A DNA stretch of 15,814 bases, taken from Sulfurimonas sp. Lineage in GTDB: Bacteria; Campylobacterota; Campylobacteria; Campylobacterales; Sulfurimonadaceae. The notes beneath the pieces are model-generated. The model worked only from the letters and a program-made list of their open reading frames with translations. It was not told the origin of the DNA and did no database searches. The stretch is from the NCBI GenBank assembly GCA_027063215.1, contig JAMOSE010000029.1, positions 1 through 15,814 on the forward strand, in the 5' to 3' direction. Numbering within the stretch: the first letter of the stretch is position 1; each line of letters opens with the position of its first letter. The translations under genes and the position numbers were made by a program. Below are positions 1-5,953 of this stretch, piece after piece.

Positions 1-1017
1 TTAATAAACCACCCGTTTTAGATGCGGCTTTAAAGCTGTAAGCACTTCATAACTAATTGTCTGTGCAGATTTTGCGACTTCTATGGCATTGTCAAATATA
101 AGCAACTCCTCCTTATCTGACAAAAAACTACTGTTATCCATTGAAATTCTTCCAAGTAGTTTTATGCCCTCCGGTGTTGTATATCTATGTGAACAACTTC
201 TCAAAAAACCATCACCATATCCAAAATCATAATTACCGACCAAAATTTCATCTTGGCTTATATAACTTGCACCATAACCAATTGAGACACCTTTTGAAAC
301 TTTTCTCAATGAAATTCTTTTTGCATAGAGAGACAAAACACTCTGTAATTGCTCTACTTGTCCCTGTTGTGGAAGTTCTAGATAACCATATGCAGCAATA
401 CCGACACGAGCCATATCTTCATTGAAATTTTCTGTTTGAAACAGCGCCGCCGAGTTACAAGAGTGAAAACGTAACGGCTTAAAAGCAAACTTCATTTGCA
501 GATCTGTTGCCTCTTTTTTTACTTTGAGAAAATTTCTGTTTTGCTCTTGAAAAATACAGAGATCTTCATCTGCACAACTATGATGTGTAAAAACGGCTTC
601 AAGCACTAACTCTCTTTTTTGAATTGCTTCAAACGCTTCATGCAACTCACTCATTTCAATCCCGTTTCGATTCATTCCTGTATTGACTTTTAATTCTACT
701 TTTGTACCTTTTTCAAACAAATTAATTGCATGAAGATCATTAATTGTATAACGTATTTTTGGATGAAAACTCTTTGGTTGATCTGCCAATACTAAAACAT
801 AATCAAAAAGTTCCACAATAGATTCTGCCTCATCAAAAGAACGTACAACACACTTTTTAATACCATACTCTTTTGCCATCTCTGCTATCTGAAGGAGACC
901 ATGACCATAAGCATTGTCTTTTAGAACAAGTGCAATTTTATCTTTGCCTTTGCTTTGCTGTGCAATAATATCTAAGTTGTTAAAAAAATGTTTTTTATTG
1001 AGAGTTATATACGCCAT
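1..1017 (-). CDS. alr: Alanine racemase
   Basis: PLP-dependent fold-type III enzyme that interconverts L- and D-alanine, supplying D-alanine for peptidoglycan in the cytoplasm. The N-terminus has the PLP-lysine motif LKDNAYGHG (Lys33). Further family blocks are KVNTGMNRNG, HSCNSAALF, ARVGIAAYGY (phosphate-binding barrel) and GYGASY, which carries the catalytic tyrosine, then GRISMDN and the C-terminal YEVLTAL...RVVY. At 338 residues it is somewhat shorter than many Alr proteins, but all blocks are there. The start is fixed: the first in-frame stop upstream lies only a few bases before the ATG. No Shine-Dalgarno precedes it, while a perfect TATAAT ends 5 bases upstream, so the mRNA may be leaderless. 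It is divergent from the agmatine deiminase gene, 15 bases away. The stop codon is at the very start of the window, so downstream partners are unseen. Confidence 0.95.
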   Translation of the reverse strand: MAYITLNKKHFFNNLDIIAQQSKGKDKIALVLKDNAYGHGLLQIAEMAKEYGIKKCVVRSFDEAESIVELFDYVLVLADQPKSFHPKIRYTINDLHAINLFEKGTKVELKVNTGMNRNGIEMSELHEAFEAIQKRELVLEAVFTHHSCADEDLCIFQEQNRNFLKVKKEATDLQMKFAFKPLRFHSCNSAALFQTENFNEDMARVGIAAYGYLELPQQGQVEQLQSVLSLYAKRISLRKVSKGVSIGYGASYISQDEILVGNYDFGYGDGFLRSCSHRYTTPEGIKLLGRISMDNSSFLSDKEELLIFDNAIEVAKSAQTISYEVLTALKPHLKRVVY

Positions 1018-1022
1018 AGGGA

Positions 1023-1028
1023 ATTATA
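1023..1028 (-). promoter_or_regulatory. Predicted -10 box of alr (possible leaderless start)
   Basis: On the minus strand a perfect TATAAT is followed by TCCCT and then the alr ATG. With usual spacing, transcription would begin at or within one base of the start codon. No clear -35 hexamer is seen at the expected distance, which is common in Campylobacterota sigma-70 promoters. The box lies in the 15-base gap between two divergent genes. Confidence 0.55.
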
Positions 1029-1032
1029 CATT

Positions 1033-2040
1033 ATGTTTAGTCATAAACGATTAATCGCAGAGTTTGAAGAACAAAGTTTTACACAGATAATCTTTCCACA
1101 TCCAAAGAGTGACTGGAAATTTTATCTCGATGCAGCACAAAAATGTTTTATCGAAATCATTAATACTATTATAAAATTTCAAAAATGTCTTGTTATCTGT
1201 TATGATGTTGAAGCAGTCAAAACAAGATTTAAAACAGATCCAAATCTCTTTTTTGTTGCATATACAACAGATGATACATGGGCTCGGGATTGCTCAGCAC
1301 TTTGTATAGAGGAACAGCAGCAAACAAAATTACTTGATTTTACATTTAATGGATGGGGAAACAAATTTCGTGCAGACAAAGACAACAAACTTTCTTTAGC
1401 CATTCAAAAATGTTATAAGAACCCTTTAATCTCTTTAGATTTTGTATTAGAAGGGGGAGCTGTTGAGAGTAATGGAGTAGATACAATTCTAACAACTGCT
1501 GCTTGTATGCTCAATCCAAACAGAAATCCAAAAATCAATACCATTACAATTACTCAAAAACTCAAAGAGTATTTTGGAGCACAACATATTCTTTATCTCA
1601 ATCATGGTTATCTAGCCGGTGATGATACCGATTCACACATTGATACCCTTGCTAGATTTATCAGTAAAGATACCATCATGTATGTAAAATGTGAAGATAG
1701 CAGCGATGAACACTATCATCAAATGCTGTTGATGGAAGATGAGTTACGTATGATTGCAAAAGAAAAAAATCTCACACTCATAGCATTACCAATGCCAGAT
1801 GCCATCTACTATAAGCAAGAGAGACTCCCTGCAACCTATGCAAACTTCCTCTTTATCAATGGTGCTGTTTTGGTACCGATATATAATGTCAAACAGGATC
1901 AATCTGCCTTAGAAATTTTTCAACAAACATTCCCAACAAAAGAAATTATCGGTATTGATTCCTCTGTACTTATCCGCCAGCACGGTTCACTGCACTGTGT
2001 TACTATGAATTTTGCGGCTGCTGTTACTCTCGTTTGCTGA
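1033..2040 (+). CDS. aguA: Agmatine deiminase (porphyromonas-type peptidylarginine deiminase family)
   Basis: Guanidino-group modifying enzyme expected to convert agmatine to N-carbamoylputrescine and ammonia, a step toward putrescine. Motifs in order: DDTWARD (substrate-binding Asp and Arg), FNGWGNKF, LEGGAVESNG, DTDSHIDTLARF with the catalytic His, YANFLFINGAVLVP, and GSLHCVTMN with the nucleophilic Cys at about residue 322 of 335. I chose the ATG at 1033 because TAGGGAA lies about 10 bases upstream. An in-frame ATG at 988 would add 15 residues that resemble nothing in the family and overlap alr. The tail after the catalytic Cys (FAAAVTLVC) is hydrophobic and unlike the usual end; its DNA also codes for the start of the overlap with a small minus-strand gene. 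Substrate could be another guanidino compound, but agmatine is the best-known one for family members in Helicobacter and Campylobacter. Confidence 0.88.
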   Translation: MFSHKRLIAEFEEQSFTQIIFPHPKSDWKFYLDAAQKCFIEIINTIIKFQKCLVICYDVEAVKTRFKTDPNLFFVAYTTDDTWARDCSALCIEEQQQTKLLDFTFNGWGNKFRADKDNKLSLAIQKCYKNPLISLDFVLEGGAVESNGVDTILTTAACMLNPNRNPKINTITITQKLKEYFGAQHILYLNHGYLAGDDTDSHIDTLARFISKDTIMYVKCEDSSDEHYHQMLLMEDELRMIAKEKNLTLIALPMPDAIYYKQERLPATYANFLFINGAVLVPIYNVKQDQSALEIFQQTFPTKEIIGIDSSVLIRQHGSLHCVTMNFAAAVTLVC

Positions 2041-2142
2041 GTCCTGATCTAAAATTGCCATAGCACTCATTATCAAATAAGTTGCCAAAGCAAAGCCTAA
2101 TGCGATTAAAATTGTTTTTTTTATTTTTTCTGTTTTACTCAT
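1987..2142 (-). CDS. Putative 51-residue single-span membrane protein
   Basis: An open frame on the minus strand begins MSKTEKIKK, continues with a hydrophobic stretch of about 20 residues (roughly 10-31, ILIALGFALATYLIMSAMAI) and ends in a polar tail rich in Ser, Asn and charged residues. Lysines before the span predict the N-terminus inside and a short periplasmic tail. It fills most of the otherwise empty gap between the deiminase and the receptor and overlaps the deiminase 3' end by 54 bases. There is no Shine-Dalgarno, but TGCTAAAAT ends 6 bases before the ATG, compatible with a leaderless mRNA. I do not recognise a family. Such short frames can arise by chance; the membrane profile and promoter-like box argue for a real gene. 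Confidence 0.45.
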   Translation of the reverse strand: MSKTEKIKKTILIALGFALATYLIMSAMAILDQDSANESNSSRKIHSNTVQ

Positions 2143-2148
2143 ATTGCA

Positions 2149-2157
2149 ATTTTAGCA
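2149..2157 (-). promoter_or_regulatory. Predicted extended -10 of the small membrane protein
   Basis: The minus strand reads TGC-TAAAAT, then TGCAAT, then the ATG at 2142. Standard -10 to +1 spacing puts transcription start on the A of the ATG. The same GCTAAAAT word occurs 6 bases before the ispG start. No -35 match was evident. Confidence 0.4.
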
Positions 2158-2164
2158 AAATTTT

Positions 2165-2214
2165 TTCTTTTATTAATACTTTTGTAACACTTCTTTTATT
2201 AAACTTCTTATTAA
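2165..2214 (+). repeat. Direct repeats TTCTTTTATTAA upstream of the receptor gene
   Basis: A 12-base word, TTCTTTTATTAA, occurs exactly at 2165-2176 and 2191-2202, and a copy two T's shorter, TTCTTATTAA, at 2205-2214. The second and third copies start 14 bases apart. All lie 35-90 bases before the receptor ATG, where a regulator could act. The region is nearly all A and T, so chance repetition is possible. Apart from these words and the receptor's ribosome site (AGGGAA near 2239-2244), the 2143-2250 gap holds nothing I could identify; no clear Fur-box palindrome is present. Confidence 0.4.
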
Positions 2215-2250
2215 ATAGAAAAATTTAAGTTTCAAAAAAGGGAAATAAAA

Positions 2251-4242
2251 ATGAAAAAAACAGTTGCATTATCTATGTTAACTATCTCAGCGCTCTCTGC
2301 AACAGAGATTGAACTTGCTCCTATTGATATCCAGTCCACAACAATTACAGAAGTAGCCCAAAAGGCACAAACTTCAGCCGATGTTGCCACAGCACTCAGC
2401 TCATCCGTACCAAGTATTGATATGTCACGCAGAAGCGGCATAGCCAATGATGTATTTATTCGTGGACAAAAACGTGATAATATCGCTGTAGAAGTCGATG
2501 GAACAAAAGTTTATGGAGCCTGTCCAAACAGAATGGATCCACCGGTTTCACACGTACTTGCAAATCAAATTGAGACTATTGAAGTAACAGAAGGTCCTTA
2601 TGATGTTACAACATATGGAAATATGAGTGGTGGAGTAAAAATCACTACAAAAGCACCAAGCAAAGAAGCAAAAGGAAGCATCAATCTTGGCTTTGGATCA
2701 TGGAACTATAAAAAGTTCGCTGCAACAGCAAGTGGTGGCAATGATATTGTTCGCCTTTTAGTAACTGCCTCTATGGAGTCAAGTGACCAGTATCATGACG
2801 GTAATGGGGATACTCTTGCACAACAGGTTGACAAATACATTGCAAATGGACATCCAGCTGCTGCAGGGAATGCCTATCAGGCAAAATATCATGATATGCA
2901 AGCATATAAGAAAAAATCAATCAAAGCAAAAGCTTTTGTAACAACTGCTAAGAACCAAGAGCTTCGTCTTAGTGCTACAGCCAACAGAAGTGATGATGTA
3001 ATGTACCCAAACACTCCTATGGATGCCCTCTCAGATGATTCTAATATCTACTCTGTAGCGTACAACATTAAAAATATCTCTGATACATACAAAAATGTAA
3101 ACTTGCAGTACTACTATTCAGATGTTGATCATCCTATGAGTACAGAGTATAGAAATTCTGCTAATGACGCAAACACTTTAAATGATACAACAAACCATAT
3201 GTGGACAACGATGCAGGGCATAAAACTCAAAAACGATTTTGAGGTAAATACTTATAAACTTTTAGTTGGACTTGACGGCAGCAGAAGAACATGGAAAGGG
3301 AAATATATAAACAATAACAATGGTGCTGTTAAAGGCAATAGTATAGACCATGCCCTTACAAAAAATTCAGCTCTGTTTGCTAAGCTTGAAAAAGCCTATG
3401 GAGCATTTAGCATGAAAGCCGGAGTCCGATACGACCACTCAAAAGTAGAAGATGACAATCCAGGCCACCAGTCCAATAACTACAACTCACTTGGAGCAAA
3501 TATATTTACAAGCTATGCACTCAACAGTGAGAACAAACTCTTTTTAGGTATGGGAACTGCATCTCGTGTTCCAGATGGAAGAGAGCTCTATTTTCAAAAA
3601 AAAGGGCTTAAAGGTACTCCAAACTTAAAACAGACAACAAACAGAGAAATTGATGCCGGATATGAAACAGATAATGATTATTTTAAACTCAAACTTAAAG
3701 TTTTTTATTCTGATCTAAAAGACTACATCTACATCAACTCCAGTAAAACCGCAAATATTTTTGAAAATATAGATGCAAAAATCTATGGTGGCGAAATTAG
3801 CGGCAGCTATTACGTTAGTGATGATCTGACACTTGATATGGGTGCTTCATACAAACGTGGGAAAAAAGATCATGCCCTTTCAGGTCAAACAAACACAAAT
3901 CTAGCAGACATTGCACCACTGCGAGCAAATGCAGCACTAAACTATGAATATGCCAACCATTCCCTTGCAACACTTGAAGTTCAAGCAAGTAAACGATGGA
4001 GTGATATAGACAGTGATAACGGTGAACAGGAACTTGCAGGCTGGGCAGTAATAAATGCCAAAATAAAACATGCCGTAAATAAAAAATTTGACTTTACGCT
4101 GGGTGTAAATAATATGTTTAATATTACATATGCAAGAAGCAACACATATACTGATCTGACACTTGTAACAACAGGCGGAGAAAAGATGCTCCTAAACGAA
4201 CCGGGACGCTATGTTTATACTAACTTAGACTTTAAATTCTAA
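2251..4242 (+). CDS. TonB-dependent outer-membrane receptor, OprC/NosA copper type
   Basis: A 663-residue outer-membrane transporter energised by TonB. It has a short signal peptide (residues 1-17, cleavage after ALSA), a plug domain (about 25-140, with VFIRGQ and VEVDG) and a beta-barrel ending in the terminal Phe typical of outer-membrane proteins. Plug residues GACPNRMDPP place Cys91 and Met95 as a CxxxM motif, and barrel residues 287-300 (YYYSDVDHPMSTEY) supply His294-x-Met296. From established knowledge of OprC of Pseudomonas, a CxxxM-HxM set binds copper, and RMDPP is a hallmark of that subfamily and of NosA. I infer copper uptake, which would suit a denitrifier needing copper for nitrous oxide reductase, though no nos genes are in view. 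A good ribosome site (AGGGAA) precedes the ATG. It stands alone, with a hairpin just after its stop. Confidence 0.85.
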   Translation: MKKTVALSMLTISALSATEIELAPIDIQSTTITEVAQKAQTSADVATALSSSVPSIDMSRRSGIANDVFIRGQKRDNIAVEVDGTKVYGACPNRMDPPVSHVLANQIETIEVTEGPYDVTTYGNMSGGVKITTKAPSKEAKGSINLGFGSWNYKKFAATASGGNDIVRLLVTASMESSDQYHDGNGDTLAQQVDKYIANGHPAAAGNAYQAKYHDMQAYKKKSIKAKAFVTTAKNQELRLSATANRSDDVMYPNTPMDALSDDSNIYSVAYNIKNISDTYKNVNLQYYYSDVDHPMSTEYRNSANDANTLNDTTNHMWTTMQGIKLKNDFEVNTYKLLVGLDGSRRTWKGKYINNNNGAVKGNSIDHALTKNSALFAKLEKAYGAFSMKAGVRYDHSKVEDDNPGHQSNNYNSLGANIFTSYALNSENKLFLGMGTASRVPDGRELYFQKKGLKGTPNLKQTTNREIDAGYETDNDYFKLKLKVFYSDLKDYIYINSSKTANIFENIDAKIYGGEISGSYYVSDDLTLDMGASYKRGKKDHALSGQTNTNLADIAPLRANAALNYEYANHSLATLEVQASKRWSDIDSDNGEQELAGWAVINAKIKHAVNKKFDFTLGVNNMFNITYARSNTYTDLTLVTTGGEKMLLNEPGRYVYTNLDFKF

Positions 4243-4254
4243 GTTATTTTTCGC

Positions 4255-4277
4255 TCAGTACTCTTGATGAGTACTGA
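4255..4277 (+). terminator. Perfect 9-bp hairpin after the receptor gene
   Basis: TCAGTACTC (4255-4263), a 5-base loop TTGAT and GAGTACTGA (4269-4277) form a perfect stem 12 bases after the receptor stop codon. There is no T-run directly after it, so it is not a classical intrinsic terminator; it may end transcription weakly or protect the mRNA 3' end. Confidence 0.5.
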
Positions 4278-4318
4278 TAATATTAAAACAGGCAGATCTA
4301 CTCATTTATTTCTTAGTA

Positions 4319-4327
4319 TGCTATAAT
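4319..4327 (+). promoter_or_regulatory. Extended -10 promoter of the small GGDEF-like gene
   Basis: TGCTATAAT is a perfect extended -10 element. Transcription would start near 4334, and a ribosome site GAGAAGG follows at 4344-4350, nine bases before the chosen ATG. The upstream stretch is A/T-rich without a consensus -35. This is the clearest promoter in the window. Confidence 0.7.
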
Positions 4328-4359
4328 AATATGAAAAGAAGATGAGAAGGTGTAGTGAT

Positions 4360-4809
4360 ATGCAAAAAACTATTGAAAACATCCAAAAGAACAGACATAA
4401 TTATTACACTCAAATTATAAAAGAGATAGAAACGTATATTTATAGAGAAAAACGTTACAATCTAAATTTTTCACTTGCTGCTGTTTATGCACAAGATGAA
4501 AGTGTTATTGAACCAAGCAAACTGCAAGATACAGTAAGAAAAACAGACAAAGTTATAAAACTCTCAAAAAATCTATGCTGCATTGTCTATGATAGTACAA
4601 ACATGGATAATTTTGTTAAAACAGCAGAAAATTCCAATAAAAAATTACAACAAATCTATTGTCACAAAAACTTTTTTATGAGTGCAGCAGAATCAAATGA
4701 GTTTAATGGGAACTATCTTGAAATGACAAATAGCCTTTTTGAAAGACTTGAATATGCCATAGAAAACAATCTTTATAATACTGTTATTTATGAAGAGTAT
4801 ATTATTTAG
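4360..4809 (+). CDS. Small protein resembling a degenerate GGDEF domain
   Basis: A 149-residue, probably cytosolic protein without signal peptide or membrane span. The stretch RKTDKVIKLSKNLCCIVYD (about residues 61-79) followed by an AEN-containing helix has the layout of the core of a diguanylate cyclase domain (in active enzymes R-x-x-D-x-x-x-R-x-GGDEF), with the GGDEF signature replaced by SKNLC. The preceding LNFSLAAVYAQD could be the first strand of that fold. If so, it cannot make cyclic-di-GMP and would be a binding or structural relic. This is inference from pattern only; the fold may be different. I chose the ATG at 4360 because GAGAAGG lies nine bases upstream; an ATG at 4342 adds six residues but overlaps that site. 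It has its own promoter and a long hairpin at its stop, so it appears monocistronic. Confidence 0.7.
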   Translation: MQKTIENIQKNRHNYYTQIIKEIETYIYREKRYNLNFSLAAVYAQDESVIEPSKLQDTVRKTDKVIKLSKNLCCIVYDSTNMDNFVKTAENSNKKLQQIYCHKNFFMSAAESNEFNGNYLEMTNSLFERLEYAIENNLYNTVIYEEYII

Positions 4810-4854
4810 GAATCAAAATTAAATAAAACCGCATTCTTATTTAACTTTGATTCC
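4809..4854 (+). terminator. Long 18-bp inverted repeat after the GGDEF-like gene
   Basis: The left arm 4809-4826 (GGAATCAAA then ATTAAATAA) pairs with 4837-4854 in 17 of 18 positions around a 10-base loop. It starts on the last base of the stop codon. The only mismatch is A4818 against C4845. The right arm is followed by TTAAAG rather than a T-run. It likely ends or stabilises the upstream mRNA and isolates it from the ispG operon 40 bases later. Confidence 0.6.
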
Positions 4855-4880
4855 TTAAAGCACCTTTTCATATAAAACAA

Positions 4881-4888
4881 GCTAAAAT
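4881..4888 (+). promoter_or_regulatory. Predicted -10 of the ispG-dnaB-comEC operon (possible leaderless start)
   Basis: GCTAAAAT is followed by TTCTCC and the ispG ATG; standard spacing puts transcription start on the A of the ATG. An alternative -10, TATAAA at 4871-4876, would give a leader of about 12 bases that still lacks a Shine-Dalgarno sequence. Confidence 0.45.
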
Positions 4889-4894
4889 TTCTCC

Positions 4895-5950
4895 ATGATA
4901 AAAAGATACCCAACCAAAAAAATTTACGTAGGTGATGTGCCTGTCGGTGGTGATGCACCCATTAGTGTTCAATCTATGACCTACTCTAATACTCATGATG
5001 TTGCTGCAACCGTTGCACAGATCAACCGTCTTCATTTTGCAGGATGTGATATCGTCCGTGTAGCAGTTCCTGATATGCAAGATGCCCTTGCACTCAAAAG
5101 CATAAAAGAGCAGATCTCACTGCCGCTTGTTGCAGATATTCACTTCAACTATAAGCTTGCACTCATAGCTGCAGAGTCCGTTGACTGTATCCGTTTTAAT
5201 CCCGGAAATATCAGTGATAAAACAAAAATTAAAGAGATCGTCAAAGCATGTCAAGAGCGAAAACTCCCTATTCGTATCGGTGTCAATGCCGGAAGTCTGG
5301 AGAAAGAGTTCGATAACAAATATGGTCCGACTGCTGAAGCAATGGTAGCAAGTGCTGAGTATAACATCAAGTTTTTAGAAGATCTGGGTTTTGATGATAT
5401 TAAGATCTCTCTTAAAGCAAGTGATGTTCAAAGAACCGTCGATGCCTATAGAATGTTACGCCCTAAAAATAACTATCCATTTCATCTTGGTGTTACAGAA
5501 GCAGGAACTATTTTTCACGCAACGGTAAAAAGTGCCATAGGTCTTGGAGCACTCCTACTTGATGGTATCGGCGATACAATGCGCATCAGTATTACCGGTG
5601 AACTTGAAGAGGAGATCAATGTCGGTCGCGCAATCCTCAAAGACAGCGGTGCTATGCCAGATGGTCTCAACATCATCTCCTGCCCTACTTGTGGACGCAT
5701 AGAAGCTGATTTAGTTACTGCAGTTGCTGAGATAGAAAGACGCACAAAACACATCACCGCACCGCTTAATGTCTCTGTGATGGGCTGTGTTGTTAATGCC
5801 ATAGGAGAGGCTGCTCACGCAGATGTAGCTATTGCATACGGCAAAGGAAAAGGGCTTATTATGGTTAAAGGTGAGGTCGTTGCCAATCTAGATGAAGACA
5901 AACTTGTCGACAGATTTGTCGCTGAAGTTGAAAAAATGGCAGGAGAATAA
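4895..5950 (+). CDS. ispG: 4-hydroxy-3-methylbut-2-enyl diphosphate synthase
   Basis: Iron-sulfur enzyme of the MEP isoprenoid pathway (also called GcpE) that converts methylerythritol cyclodiphosphate to HMBPP. At 351 residues it is the bacterial two-domain form: a TIM barrel (QSMTYSNTHD near the N-terminus, RVAVPD, ADIHFNY, RFNPGN, RIGVNAGSLE, then KISLKASD, HLGVTEAG and DGIGDTMRIS), followed by the cluster domain with Cys263 and Cys266 in SCPTCGR and Cys298 in VMGCVVNAIGEA. Glu305 in that block is the expected fourth cluster ligand. No Shine-Dalgarno precedes the ATG. It is first in a tight operon; its stop is 3 bases before dnaB, whose ribosome site lies in the last ispG codons. The pathway link to dnaB is not functional; the pair is simply co-transcribed. 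Confidence 0.96.
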   Translation: MIKRYPTKKIYVGDVPVGGDAPISVQSMTYSNTHDVAATVAQINRLHFAGCDIVRVAVPDMQDALALKSIKEQISLPLVADIHFNYKLALIAAESVDCIRFNPGNISDKTKIKEIVKACQERKLPIRIGVNAGSLEKEFDNKYGPTAEAMVASAEYNIKFLEDLGFDDIKISLKASDVQRTVDAYRMLRPKNNYPFHLGVTEAGTIFHATVKSAIGLGALLLDGIGDTMRISITGELEEEINVGRAILKDSGAMPDGLNIISCPTCGRIEADLVTAVAEIERRTKHITAPLNVSVMGCVVNAIGEAAHADVAIAYGKGKGLIMVKGEVVANLDEDKLVDRFVAEVEKMAGE

Positions 5951-5953
5951 AGC

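Noticed and set aside
988..1032. Longer start of the agmatine deiminase at 988
   Set aside because: The added 15 residues have no family likeness, overlap alr, and the ATG at 1033 has its own ribosome site.
2143..2250. Fur box in front of the TonB receptor
   Set aside because: No GATAAT-type inverted hexamers were found; only A/T-rich direct repeats are present.
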